From Pontibacter korlensis (GTDB taxonomy: Bacteria; Bacteroidota; Bacteroidia; Cytophagales; Hymenobacteraceae), in contig NZ_CP009621.1 of the NCBI RefSeq assembly GCF_000973725.1, positions 1,493,501 to 1,557,500 of the forward strand: 64,000 nucleotides of DNA, in the 5' to 3' direction. A program made the position numbers and the translations under genes. Positions 53,825 through 62,081 of this stretch are shown one piece after another (within the stretch, counting starts at the first letter, position 1; each line of letters starts with the position of its first letter). The notes beneath the pieces were generated by a model. That model did not search any database. It saw nothing but the letters and a program-made list of their open reading frames with translations, and was not told where the DNA came from.

Positions 53825-54091
53825 ATGAGTGATTCTAAGAAAACAACAAACCATAAAGAGATACAGGAGTGGGCAGAGAAGCATGGTGGTGTACCCAGCG
53901 TAATCAAAGGTACCGAGAATGATGGCAGTGGAGAAGGCGTGCTGCGCATTCACTTCCCTAAGAAGAGCGATGATAACGACAGCTTTGAAGAAATCAGCTG
54001 GGACGAGTTCTTCAAGGAGTTTGACAACAACAAACTGGCCCTGTTGCACGACCCTAACGGCAACTTTAATAAGCTGGTGAACAGGGATTAG
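53825..54091 (+). CDS. Small acidic conserved hypothetical protein
   Basis: An 88-residue soluble protein. The pattern HKEIQEWAEKHGGVPSVIKGT, LRIHFP and ISWDEFFKEFDNNKLALL is one I recognise in a widespread bacterial family without known function, sometimes mis-named as glucan branching enzyme in annotations. It has its own terminator with a very strong stem. Confidence 0.7.
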   Translation: MSDSKKTTNHKEIQEWAEKHGGVPSVIKGTENDGSGEGVLRIHFPKKSDDNDSFEEISWDEFFKEFDNNKLALLHDPNGNFNKLVNRD

Positions 54092-54110
54092 GTACAACCA
54101 CATGAGTATA

Positions 54111-54148
54111 AAAGAAAGGCCGGGGCTGTTTTGCCCCGGCCTTTCTTT
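54111..54148. terminator. Strong bidirectional terminator
   Basis: AAAGAAAGGCCGGGGC and GCCCCGGCCTTTCTTT form a 16-bp perfect stem around TGTTTT, between convergent genes. Confidence 0.9.
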
Positions 54149-54162
54149 TATAATTCAGCATA

Positions 54163-54891
54163 TTATTGCTTCTGATTTTGCAGTAAGCTTAGCGTGTGGC
54201 TAAGCAAGGACTGATCGCCCCAGGGGCCATGGCTTGGCACGACCACCTTTGCCTTCGGGTAGCGCTGCTGCAGCCTCTGGATAGCAAGTGGCCAGCTCTT
54301 AAGATCAGCATCAGCGGTGTTACCCAAGTTTTTTGCCTGCAGATCCTTTACCAAGCACCCTCCGAACAGGATCTTTTGCTGCGGCAAGTATACCACCACG
54401 TTATCGGCAGTATGGCCGCCACCTGGGAAGTATACCTCAAGCTGCTGCCCACCAATTGCAAAAGTTGTATCCGTAGCGAAGGTGACATCCGGTGTGCCCT
54501 TGCTATTCTCAGCGGCTAGTATGGCTGTAAGCTCCGACGTTACTACCGGAACGCCCTGCCGTTGCACAGCTTCCATGCCACCCAGCTTGTCGTCGTGCCA
54601 ATGTGTCGGCACGCATACTTTTACAGGCTGTTTCAGGTTAGTTTTTATCCATGTCAGCAGCTCTTCTGTTGGCTCTTTACCCCAACCGGTATCTATCAAC
54701 ACCGCACCCTCCTTCGTAGAAACTATCAATCCGTGTGACGGTACTACAGTGCCGTGGTAAGTCTTGTACGATGTATGAATCCATACTTTAGAAGATATCT
54801 TCGTTACCTCCAGTTGCTGTCCCTGCGCTTTCAAAGTATAAGCAGGCATCAGGAGCAGCAGGCAAAGTATAAAATGCGGCAATGGCTTCAT
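54163..54891 (-). CDS. Subclass B1 metallo-beta-lactamase
   Basis: A 242-residue protein with a signal peptide (FILCLLLLMPAYTLKAQ). All B1 zinc ligands are visible: His97, His99 and Asp101 in THWHDDKLGGM, His160 in GGGHTADN, Cys179 in FGGCLVK, and His221 in PSHGPWGD. The Cys ligand and spacing mark subclass B1, whose known members usually hydrolyse penicillins, cephalosporins and carbapenems in the periplasm. It lies 12 bases after an M28 peptidase gene, so the two are probably co-transcribed. Nothing suggests mobility (no integron or IS next to it), so it may be an intrinsic chromosomal enzyme. Activity is inferred from motifs only. Confidence 0.88.
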   Translation of the reverse strand: MKPLPHFILCLLLLMPAYTLKAQGQQLEVTKISSKVWIHTSYKTYHGTVVPSHGLIVSTKEGAVLIDTGWGKEPTEELLTWIKTNLKQPVKVCVPTHWHDDKLGGMEAVQRQGVPVVTSELTAILAAENSKGTPDVTFATDTTFAIGGQQLEVYFPGGGHTADNVVVYLPQQKILFGGCLVKDLQAKNLGNTADADLKSWPLAIQRLQQRYPKAKVVVPSHGPWGDQSLLSHTLSLLQNQKQ

Positions 54892-54903
54892 GTTGAATAA
54901 TGC

Positions 54904-56286
54904 TTAACGCACTGGTACAGGCAATACAGGCAAGCTGGCATGTCCTTCTGCACTGGCAGACTGCACCGCAAAGAAATAGTTGTCCTTAGAATATGGCAGC
55001 GTTACTTTAGTATCGGTTACATAGAAGCGCTTCTCCCAGTTAGAGCTGTTGGTTTCGCGCATCAGTACGTAATAACCCGCAGGTTTCGCGCCCTTTGTTG
55101 GAGCCTGCCACTGCAGGTCAGTTTTGTTGGTAAGGTTAGAGGTAAGTACACCCACTTGCTCAGGAGCGGCAGGAGCCCAACCCAAACTAGCCATACTTGC
55201 CAGGTTAACAGCAGTGTTCTTGCGCAGGTATTCAAAGTCCATGTACTCTGGAAGGTCGCCGTACTGCTTGCCGTTCTCCTTGCGCACATCCTGGTGCTGG
55301 TGGTCGAAATCTTCGTTCATCTCGCTCATGCGCACCGCTGCAAAGCCCTGGCGGTTAAACGGCGTGTGATCGCCACCACGCAGGAAACGGTCCGCGCGAT
55401 GTACCAGCACTACATCCATTTGATCCACGTATTTCTCGCCTACCAACTCCATGTAGCGGGCAAGGTTGCGGCTTGGGCTATCGTTTTCAGTGCCGAGTGT
55501 TCTGCGGAGACGTGCTTGCTCCTCGGTCTCGTTTACTGGTGTACCTTCGCTGAAGATGCGCACTTTGGTGTTATCGTGCAGGCCGCTCTCTGCTGAGAAA
55601 GAATTGCCTACAATATCATTGTTCTGCATGGCAACCAGGTTCCAGCCTTCTTTCTTAGCACGCTCGGCTAAGTGCGTAGAACCGTAAAGGCCCTGCTCTT
55701 CTCCTTGGAAGGCCACGAAAACAAGCGTTGCCGGAAACTTCTGAGAGGCCATGATACGAGCCATTTCCATCACCATGGCTACACCAGAAGCATCGTCGTT
55801 AGCGCCTGGAGCTTTGCTTTTGGCATCCATCACGTCAGTGGCTCTGGAGTCGAGGTGGCCGCCCACAATGATCACGCGGTCGTTGTTCGGATCCGTGCCT
55901 TTGAGAATAGCCATTACGTTAGCCATCTCCGTATCCTGCGGCACACGGCGGCCATCGGCTTTTACTACAAACTTATCCATTTCCACGGTCATGCGTCCGC
56001 CAGAGGCTTTTGCATACTTTTCAAACTCCGACTTTACCCACTCGCGGGCTGCGCCGATGCCTTCTTTTTTGCTTGTAGTGGTACTAAGGGTATGGCGTGT
56101 ACCGAAGCTAACCATTTTGCGCACCAGCTGCTCCAGATTCTCAGCTGATATCTGGTTTATCATCTTCTTGATATCGTCATCCTGGCGAACGACTTCCTGG
56201 GCTATACTTTCTGTTGGGCTGAGCAAGGGTGAACCACCTAACAACAGAAGTGCCAGGAGTGGTTTAAGGGTAGATTTAGTGGTCAT
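54904..56286 (-). CDS. M28-family zinc aminopeptidase with C-terminal FN3-like domain
   Basis: A 460-residue exported peptidase. A signal peptide (PLLALLLLGGSPLLSPTESIAQ) precedes the M28 catalytic domain: GGHLDSRATD (first zinc His/Asp), GANDDASGVAMVMEMA (bridging Asp), QGEEQGLYGS (catalytic Glu and ligand Glu), NDIVGN, and HTPFN (final His). From about residue 370 a beta-rich segment with DLQWQAPTKGAKPAGYYVLMRET looks like a fibronectin type III domain. The ATG at 56286 is chosen over an upstream in-frame start at 56325. It precedes the metallo-beta-lactamase gene in the same transcript. Confidence 0.88.
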   Translation of the reverse strand: MTTKSTLKPLLALLLLGGSPLLSPTESIAQEVVRQDDDIKKMINQISAENLEQLVRKMVSFGTRHTLSTTTSKKEGIGAAREWVKSEFEKYAKASGGRMTVEMDKFVVKADGRRVPQDTEMANVMAILKGTDPNNDRVIIVGGHLDSRATDVMDAKSKAPGANDDASGVAMVMEMARIMASQKFPATLVFVAFQGEEQGLYGSTHLAERAKKEGWNLVAMQNNDIVGNSFSAESGLHDNTKVRIFSEGTPVNETEEQARLRRTLGTENDSPSRNLARYMELVGEKYVDQMDVVLVHRADRFLRGGDHTPFNRQGFAAVRMSEMNEDFDHQHQDVRKENGKQYGDLPEYMDFEYLRKNTAVNLASMASLGWAPAAPEQVGVLTSNLTNKTDLQWQAPTKGAKPAGYYVLMRETNSSNWEKRFYVTDTKVTLPYSKDNYFFAVQSASAEGHASLPVLPVPVR

Positions 56287-56487
56287 TTGTAAGGTTAATT
56301 GTATCATCAGTGTTACAAGATACAAAGGATATGGGAGAAATGGGAGTTTTGGTGTGTTAGAGCGATTCTGTTTGCGCGTTACTATGCTTCTATAGTTACT
56401 GCTTTCTATAAGCTTTTCTTTCTAGCCACTGCTCATCTACAGCTTTACATTCTGCTTGTTTCGGAGCGCTCAAGCCCGCGAGGGCTC

Positions 56488-56589
56488 GTCCTTGGGTATC
56501 GCGCTGTGTGCCTGAAGCTGCTCCTCGCTCCGCTGCGGGCTGCAGCATCCGCGGCACCGCAACATGCACAAGGCGCTCAACCCAAGGAC
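56488..56589. repeat. GC-rich inverted repeat element
   Basis: GTCCTTGGGT (56488-56497) and ACCCAAGGAC (56580-56589) are perfect 10-bp arms around an 82-base GC-rich interior. It resembles an interspersed palindromic element; copy number elsewhere is unknown. Confidence 0.5.
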
Positions 56590-56625
56590 TGAGATCAAGT
56601 TTGATAGCTACTGCCTTTGCTAACT

Positions 56626-56693
56626 CCCCCTTTGAAGGGAAGGGGGATGTTTATTGTTCCCAAACAGGTTCCCCTCCCCGGAGGGGTTAGGGG
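56626..56693. repeat. Paired C-tract/G-tract palindromes (REP-like)
   Basis: CCCCCTTTGAAGGGAAGGGGG (56626-56645 core) and CCCCTCCCCGGAGGGG (from 56671) are two short palindromes about 25 bases apart. I recognise this pattern as a common intergenic repeat type in Bacteroidota genomes. Confidence 0.5.
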
Positions 56694-56750
56694 TATGTTC
56701 TTCTGAACAGCTCTAATTACAGAGCTTATACTCTGTAGCTGCGTACGTTG

Positions 56751-57308
56751 CTAAAACGTAATTTGACAGCGCTGTGCCTCCAGTAGGTGTAGTTCTTTCT
56801 CTACCTGGATTATGGTTTTGGTGTTGTCGAGTTCTGTCTGGTAGCGGCGTGAGAGTTCGCGGCGTCTGATGGCTTCCAGAAAGCGGCGGCCGTCCTCACG
56901 GGTTTCAAGTATGAGGCCGGGTACCTGGGCAGATTTATCTTCATCGTCTTTGGCCACCATGGTGAAGTAGGAGGTGTTGGTGTGTTTAACATTGCCGGTT
57001 TTCACGTTTTCGGCTATCACCCTAATGCCAACCATCAGAGAAGTGTTGCCCACGTAGTTCACGGATGCCTTCAGCGACACCAGCTCGCCTACCTCTACGG
57101 GCTGCAGAAAGTTTACTCCCTCTACCGAAACGGTAACGCAGTAGTTACCAGCATGCTTGGCGGCACAGGCATAGGCTACTTTGTCCATCAAAGAAAGAAG
57201 TATACCACCATGTATTTTCCCGCCGAAGTTGGCATAACTCGGGATCATGAGCTCAGTAAGTGTGGTGCGGGAGTAGGAGACAGGGCGGAAGTTTTGGGTG
57301 TCGGACAT
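56751..57308 (-). CDS. Acyl-CoA thioesterase (hotdog fold)
   Basis: A 185-residue hotdog-fold protein of the cytosolic acyl-CoA hydrolase type. The catalytic-helix region is PSYANFGGKIHGGILLSLMDK, followed by GNYCVTVSVEGVNFLQPV and GELVSLKASVNYVG, all typical. A C-terminal helical tail (about 140-185) with REDGRRFLEAIRRRELSRRY is longer than in the minimal domain. It would hydrolyse acyl-CoA to free acid; chain length is unknown. The ATG at 57308 (MSDTQ) is used; another in-frame ATG lies four codons earlier at 57320. Confidence 0.85.
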   Translation of the reverse strand: MSDTQNFRPVSYSRTTLTELMIPSYANFGGKIHGGILLSLMDKVAYACAAKHAGNYCVTVSVEGVNFLQPVEVGELVSLKASVNYVGNTSLMVGIRVIAENVKTGNVKHTNTSYFTMVAKDDEDKSAQVPGLILETREDGRRFLEAIRRRELSRRYQTELDNTKTIIQVEKELHLLEAQRCQITF

Positions 57309-57371
57309 TTTGCTTAGCATAGGTTTATTGAAATATACGGCAGAATGGCTGTGTTAAGATTCGTTCACCTG

Positions 57372-58733
57372 TTACTTCTCCACGACTACCTTGATAATGG
57401 CTGGTGTTTCTCCATCTTGCAATACATATAACAGGTATAAACCATTAGGTAGGTGGCGCAGGTCTATTCGGGTTTGGTCCTCAAAAGTTTTGCTCATTAG
57501 CAAGCGTGCATTGGTAGAGTAAAGAGTAAGCAAAGCTGGTGTATCAGGAATAGCGGCCTGCACAGTCAAGTAATCTTTAACAGGTATGGGCCAGGCGCTG
57601 GATCGCTGCCTGGCTATAGCCCCAGGTACGGCAACTACTTTAGAAAAAGTAGCCGTGCCATCGTGGTCCAACTGCTTAAGCCTATAGTAGGTGATAGACT
57701 TTCGATAATTTGCATCTAGGTAATTGTAATGATTTGAGACGTAGGATGTGCCTATGCCTTGCCTGTATCCGACCTTGTACCAGTTACCACCCGAGTCCTG
57801 GCGCCAAATTTCAAATCCTGCGTTGTCGTACTCTGATGCGGTTATCCAGCGTAGCTCTACCTGGTTGTCAGACCTTCTAAATGCTTTAAAATAGAATAAC
57901 TCCACTGGTAAAGGCTCCTGTGGTGGTAGAGCCATGGCTACATCATATCCGTTGCCTATACCCCCTCTAAAGAGCACAAGCTGCTCTTCGCTACCTCCCA
58001 AAGACTGGCTTTCAGAAGTATACATGGCCCAGCCATCCGCACCCCCGCCAAAGTACAAAGTAGGGGTGTATGTAAGGCCATCCAAGCCTCTTTCCGACAT
58101 AAGGGTTGTCGCGAATCCATCTTCACTGCCTCCGTTAAACATGATCAGGTTTTGAAATTCGCCATTCAAAGTCTGATTCTGTACCTCAGCAGCTGCCCAG
58201 CCGTCTTTGTTCCCACCCTGAAAAAGGGTAGGAGTGTGCAGGCTACCATCAAGAGCGAGTTCCTCTGAAAGTTGTGCTGTGGCCCATCCGTCAGTGGGGC
58301 CTCCTTTGTATAAGGTAAGGTCTGGAACCATTCCGCTAAGAGTTTGTACTTCGGAGAAGTATATGGCTGCTCCGTCAGATTCGCCACCATAAAACAAAGT
58401 TAGCTTTGCAGTTTGGCCGCTAAGGGTTTGCTTGGGTGCTGTGGTCGCCTCGCTCCAGCCATCCGTAATTCCACCAAAGTATAAGGATAGTACTTGAGGC
58501 TCTCCTGACAACTGCAGGTTGTCGGTCTCTGCTCTTGCTGTGCCATCTCCGGCTCCGCCACTGAATATTTTTATCGAAGAAACTTTACCTGAGAAAGTTA
58601 CTGGAGCAGCTGTAGAGGTGGCAGAATATCCGCCTGCCTCTCCGCCTGCAAAGGGATACTGCTGTGCTAGGGCTGTGACAGCGATTGCCCAGCAGAGTAT
58701 AAGCACCAGCAGTGTCCGGGGGAGGTAGCTCAC
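57372..58733 (-). CDS. T9SS-secreted protein with tandem GG-x-x-DG repeats
   Basis: A 453-residue exported protein. A signal peptide (LLVLILCWAIAVTALAQ) is followed by eight complete and one partial repeats of about 28-29 residues (about 26-270), each starting with an aromatic residue and GG-x-x-(D/N)G-(W/A/F) and ending with a (L/F)-x-G turn and a hydrophobic strand. A linker with an FN3-like WITASEYDNAGFEIWRQD segment leads to a C-terminal type IX sorting domain (about 375-453) with LRHLPNGLYLLYVLQDGE and a final VVVEK. Type IX secretion would export it to the surface. The start is GTG at 58733. It follows the SUMF1-like gene by 39 bases, so they form an operon. Confidence 0.85.
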   Translation of the reverse strand: MSYLPRTLLVLILCWAIAVTALAQQYPFAGGEAGGYSATSTAAPVTFSGKVSSIKIFSGGAGDGTARAETDNLQLSGEPQVLSLYFGGITDGWSEATTAPKQTLSGQTAKLTLFYGGESDGAAIYFSEVQTLSGMVPDLTLYKGGPTDGWATAQLSEELALDGSLHTPTLFQGGNKDGWAAAEVQNQTLNGEFQNLIMFNGGSEDGFATTLMSERGLDGLTYTPTLYFGGGADGWAMYTSESQSLGGSEEQLVLFRGGIGNGYDVAMALPPQEPLPVELFYFKAFRRSDNQVELRWITASEYDNAGFEIWRQDSGGNWYKVGYRQGIGTSYVSNHYNYLDANYRKSITYYRLKQLDHDGTATFSKVVAVPGAIARQRSSAWPIPVKDYLTVQAAIPDTPALLTLYSTNARLLMSKTFEDQTRIDLRHLPNGLYLLYVLQDGETPAIIKVVVEK

Positions 58734-58772
58734 CAGGGTTAATTAAGTTAGGGAGAGGATTTGTGGAGGAGG

Positions 58773-60263
58773 TTATGGTGCAGTGCGAATAGCTCGAAAG
58801 CCAAAATCGTTACGACGAGCTGTTGAATTATATGCTGCCCAAACTCTATCAGAAGCTCGTAAGTCTACAGCTGAGGAGGCTGAATACCACGAGCCACCGC
58901 GAAAGCCTGCTCCTGCAGCGCCCTTTACCTCATTTGTTGCTCCGGTAGCACCAGGCCAATCTGCTACATTTGCATAGCCATTGCCGCTCAGCTCCCCGTC
59001 ACCGTGGGTACCTGCAAAGTCATGCGTGGCGGAAAAGCCTACACTAACAACTCGCTCCCATACATTACCACTCAGCTCCATGATGCCCCAGTACGAGGCA
59101 CCTGCCTGCACACGGTCGGAAGATGCAGTAGCAAACATGCCTACCCTAACAGGCCCAAGAACGCTGGCGTTTCCAAAATTTGCGTTGGCATTGGAAGTAT
59201 TGCTACCCTCATTTGCCAAGCCATCGTTTAACAGTGAGGATACAGCTGTAATATCATCTCCATTGCCCCAGGCGTATTCACCACCTATGGCATTCATACT
59301 ACCACGAGTTGCTTTCTCAAACTCAAGCTCTGTCATAGGCCTAAGCCCAGCCCAGTCAGCATAGGCAGCTGCATCCATCCAATTAAGATAACCGCATGCA
59401 CGATTTGGAGTTTCTGTTGTGGCATCGCCTCCAGTCCAGCTGATAGTGTTACGAAAATATTCTGTGTTACGGCCTTTACCAGTTCCGCTTGTCAGGTCTA
59501 ATGTGTTCTTCTGTGGTGTAGTAAGGGTATTGAAGAAGTCTACCCATTGTCCTTCAGAGATCTCATACTTCATGCAGTAGAACGCATTATAGCCTTTGGG
59601 AAAAGTGGAAGGAATAGTAAAGGTGGATCCGGTTCCAAGTCCCTGATAACTGGAGCCTTGAGTATAATAGTATCCGTTTGAAATTGTATTGGTAACTAAA
59701 ATGGTGTTCTCGCTACTGATATCCCACGGGCGGGTGTCATTTGATGCTGATCCTTTTTTAAAAGAGCCTCTTGATGTATTGAAATCCCCTGCATAAAATG
59801 CCCCTTGAGGCACATAGACCATTTCTATGGCAAAGACTTTAACAGTAACCAGTGCACCATCCGTTAAACCATTAGCTGCATAATCCCACTTTAGCCCTAT
59901 ATCTGTTAGAGAAAAGGTGCCTGAACCAGCTGCAGAACGATATACAAAAGCACCCATGCCGTCGGCTGGTGCATCTATCTTAGCTCCAGTAGGTGCAGTG
60001 TGTCCGGTAGGTTTGAGTTTGGCATGATACCATTGCTGGCTTCCACTTGGTTGGTACTTTACAAAAACCCAGGCAGCATCCCAGTTCTGTTGGCCTACTG
60101 ACAAACGCCAGGAGTTATCCCAACGGAGATCAAAATTTACAACTGTCGTTTTCTCGGTGGTGTTTTGGTTCTGAAGGACTACATTGCTTACACTGATATT
60201 ATTAGCATAGGCTGTGGCACAGCCAAGTAAAAAGTAAACAATTAGTATTAAGAGGGAGCGCAT
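58773..60263 (-). CDS. SUMF1/FGE-like domain secreted protein, probably non-catalytic
   Basis: A 496-residue protein with a signal peptide (LLILIVYFLLGCATAYA), an N-terminal beta-domain (about 20-150) and a C-terminal SUMF1 (formylglycine-generating-enzyme) fold (about 150-496) with VYVPQGAFYAGD, AFYCMKYEISEGQWVDFF, LRPMTELEFEKATRG, ELSGNVWERV, and GFRGGSWYS...NDFGFRAIRT. The two catalytic cysteines expected between RGGSW and GFR(C) are absent, so oxygenase activity is unlikely and the fold is probably structural or binding. It is encoded upstream of the T9SS repeat protein in the same transcript, with a -7 element at 60291-60298. Confidence 0.8.
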   Translation of the reverse strand: MRSLLILIVYFLLGCATAYANNISVSNVVLQNQNTTEKTTVVNFDLRWDNSWRLSVGQQNWDAAWVFVKYQPSGSQQWYHAKLKPTGHTAPTGAKIDAPADGMGAFVYRSAAGSGTFSLTDIGLKWDYAANGLTDGALVTVKVFAIEMVYVPQGAFYAGDFNTSRGSFKKGSASNDTRPWDISSENTILVTNTISNGYYYTQGSSYQGLGTGSTFTIPSTFPKGYNAFYCMKYEISEGQWVDFFNTLTTPQKNTLDLTSGTGKGRNTEYFRNTISWTGGDATTETPNRACGYLNWMDAAAYADWAGLRPMTELEFEKATRGSMNAIGGEYAWGNGDDITAVSSLLNDGLANEGSNTSNANANFGNASVLGPVRVGMFATASSDRVQAGASYWGIMELSGNVWERVVSVGFSATHDFAGTHGDGELSGNGYANVADWPGATGATNEVKGAAGAGFRGGSWYSASSAVDLRASDRVWAAYNSTARRNDFGFRAIRTAP

Positions 60264-60290
60264 TAATCTTTATGGCTTGTTTGATAATGC

Positions 60291-60298
60291 CAAATATA
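60291..60298 (-). promoter_or_regulatory. -7 element for the SUMF1-like operon
   Basis: Reverse strand TATATTTG, about 27 bases before the start codon, within an AT-rich stretch. Confidence 0.5.
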
Positions 60299-60485
60299 TA
60301 TTACCGATGTTATATATATAGTACTTTAGGTATGCAACTTGCTTTTGATTGCTTTTTTAGTATGATTATTTAAATAAATAATACTTTAAGTTAAATTTAA
60401 AAAAATAAGATTTTGTCAAATACAGATGAGTACGGAAGTTTAAACACAGATAGGGTGCAACTGTGATGAGCGGGTGGTATTTAGC

Positions 60486-60809
60486 TTATAGAAATACGAT
60501 ATCCTTCACCACATTGCTGCCAGCCTCGGTGTTCAGTATCTCAATAACCTTGCTCTTAGACATGTTAAGCTCGTGCTTGAGCGGGGCAGAGGTAAGGCGC
60601 ACGAACAGCTTTCCGTCTTTAAAGTATAGTTGCTGCGTTTTCAGGGCAATGGGTTTGCCCATAATTTTCTCCCAATTCTGCACTAGCTGTACCTCGCTAA
60701 GCTTGCCATCTAAGCGATAAGCCTGCATCAGTGCCTTCAGGCTCTCCCCAATCGGTTGGATATCTGCCTTACGTTTATCAATCTCCTCTTTCTTCTTGTA
60801 GTAGCGCAC
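60486..60809 (-). CDS. DUF721 (DciA-like) protein
   Basis: A 107-residue basic protein of the DUF721 family, whose proteobacterial and actinobacterial members (DciA) act in loading the replicative helicase. The core pattern here is VQLVQNWEKIMGKPIALKTQ followed by LFVRLTSAPLKHELNMSKSKVIEIL. The length is short, as is usual in Bacteroidota. It lies 30 bases after recF, so the two are co-transcribed. The start is GTG at 60809. The replication role is inferred from the family. Confidence 0.8.
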   Translation of the reverse strand: MRYYKKKEEIDKRKADIQPIGESLKALMQAYRLDGKLSEVQLVQNWEKIMGKPIALKTQQLYFKDGKLFVRLTSAPLKHELNMSKSKVIEILNTEAGSNVVKDIVFL

Positions 60810-60839
60810 CTGAAATGAATAAAAATGTTAATTGTTGGG

Positions 60840-61946
60840 CTATTGAATCACCTTCACCTGCCCCTCCTTCACGTCAAATCTACGGATACTTTCCGAGAGG
60901 CCTTCGAGTATTTTGTCGGTGCGCTCCAAGTGGGTGTCTGTTAAGAAGATTTGGCCAAAAGTATGGGCGGCCACCATTTGCATGAGCTTGGTGATGCGCT
61001 TCTCGTCTAGGCGGTCGAAAATGTCATCGAGCAGGAGCAGGGGCTTGTGGTGCTGGCGTTGGTCCATTACCTCAAAGTGCGACAGCTTCAGGGCAATTAC
61101 GTAACTTTTCTGCTGCCCCTGAGAGCCGAAGTTCTTTACCGGGTTTCCATCCATCAGGAACACGAAGTCATCTTTATGCGGACCCACAGTAGTGCGTTGC
61201 AGGGCCAGGTCCTTGCGTTCGGCCTGCTGTAGTTTATAGGCAAAGTCGTCGCCGGCCAGCTGGCTTTTGTAGGTAAGCGTTACCTCCTCGTGGCTGTCGG
61301 AGATGTGGTGGTAGTGCTTCTGGAAGATCGGCACGAAGTCCACCAGAAAACGCTGCCGTGTTTGTGCCAGCTCCTCGCCCAAAGGTATCAGCTGTTCGTT
61401 CAGTATCTGCAGGTAATCGCGGTCGTAGTAATTGCGCTCGGCAAACTGCTTAAGCAGGGAGTTGCGTTGCTTCAGGATATAGTTGTACTGTATAAGCTGC
61501 TCCAGGTACACATGGTCGTACTGCGACATAAGGCTGTCGAAGTACTTGCGGCGCTCCTCGCTACCCTCGCGGATGAGGTCGGTGTCGTAAGGCGAGATAA
61601 GTACCACCGGAAAACGGCCGATGTGGTCGCTGATTTTCTCATATACTGCCTTGTTGTGCGTCACCGTCTTTTTCTGTCCCTGCTTCAGGCTCACCTGCAC
61701 GGTGTGCTTATCATCAGAAATATCAAAGCGTCCTTTCACCATAAAGAAATCCTCATCCTGTTTTATACTCTGTGCATCAGTGCCGGGAAAGGCGCTTTTA
61801 GTCATGGAGAGGTAGTGAATCGCGTCGAGCAGGTTTGTCTTTCCGCTGCCGTTATCGCCTATAAAACAGTTGATATGCTCCGAAAAGCTGAGCGTAGCTT
61901 CTTCATAGTTCTTGAAAAACAGCAAACTGAGATTTTCGAGGAGCAT
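60840..61946 (-). CDS. recF: DNA replication/repair protein RecF
   Basis: A 368-residue ATPase that helps load RecA at gaps together with RecO and RecR. Walker A GDNGSGKTN is at residues 30-38, in the context INCFIGDNGSGKTNLLDAI; the ABC-type signature SQGQQKSYVIALKL and Walker B PLLLLDDIFDRLDEKR are near residue 280-320. The length matches the family. It is the first gene of a two-gene reverse operon with the DUF721 gene and is divergent from pdhA. In many bacteria recF lies beside dnaA and dnaN; those genes are not seen here. Confidence 0.94.
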   Translation of the reverse strand: MLLENLSLLFFKNYEEATLSFSEHINCFIGDNGSGKTNLLDAIHYLSMTKSAFPGTDAQSIKQDEDFFMVKGRFDISDDKHTVQVSLKQGQKKTVTHNKAVYEKISDHIGRFPVVLISPYDTDLIREGSEERRKYFDSLMSQYDHVYLEQLIQYNYILKQRNSLLKQFAERNYYDRDYLQILNEQLIPLGEELAQTRQRFLVDFVPIFQKHYHHISDSHEEVTLTYKSQLAGDDFAYKLQQAERKDLALQRTTVGPHKDDFVFLMDGNPVKNFGSQGQQKSYVIALKLSHFEVMDQRQHHKPLLLLDDIFDRLDEKRITKLMQMVAAHTFGQIFLTDTHLERTDKILEGLSESIRRFDVKEGQVKVIQ

Positions 61947-62002
61947 TTAATTTCTAATTGATATCTTTTTCCTTAATTTCGCATGATATACCGTTTGTGG
62001 CT

Positions 62003-62010
62003 TATATTTG
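62003..62010 (+). promoter_or_regulatory. -7 element upstream of pdhA
   Basis: TATATTTG fits TAnnTTTG, about 70 bases before the pdhA start. Confidence 0.5.
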
Positions 62011-62081
62011 CCGCAGTTTTAGGCTCTTAAAGGCCGCAAAAGTATAAACGGACATCTTAAAACGCACATAGACTATTACTC

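Larger units (their letters stand above)
56287..56750. other. Intergenic region rich in repeat-like GC sequence
   Basis: About 460 bases with no credible gene. Its middle (about 56461-56590) is noticeably GC-rich compared with the window and holds the two palindromic elements listed separately. Confidence 0.6.

Noticed and set aside
54940..55596. Long plus-strand open frame opposite the M28 peptidase
   Set aside because: Antisense to a clear peptidase gene, with no recognisable domain.
61290..61961. Long plus-strand open frame opposite recF
   Set aside because: Antisense to recF; hydrophobic composition arises from reversed charged codons.
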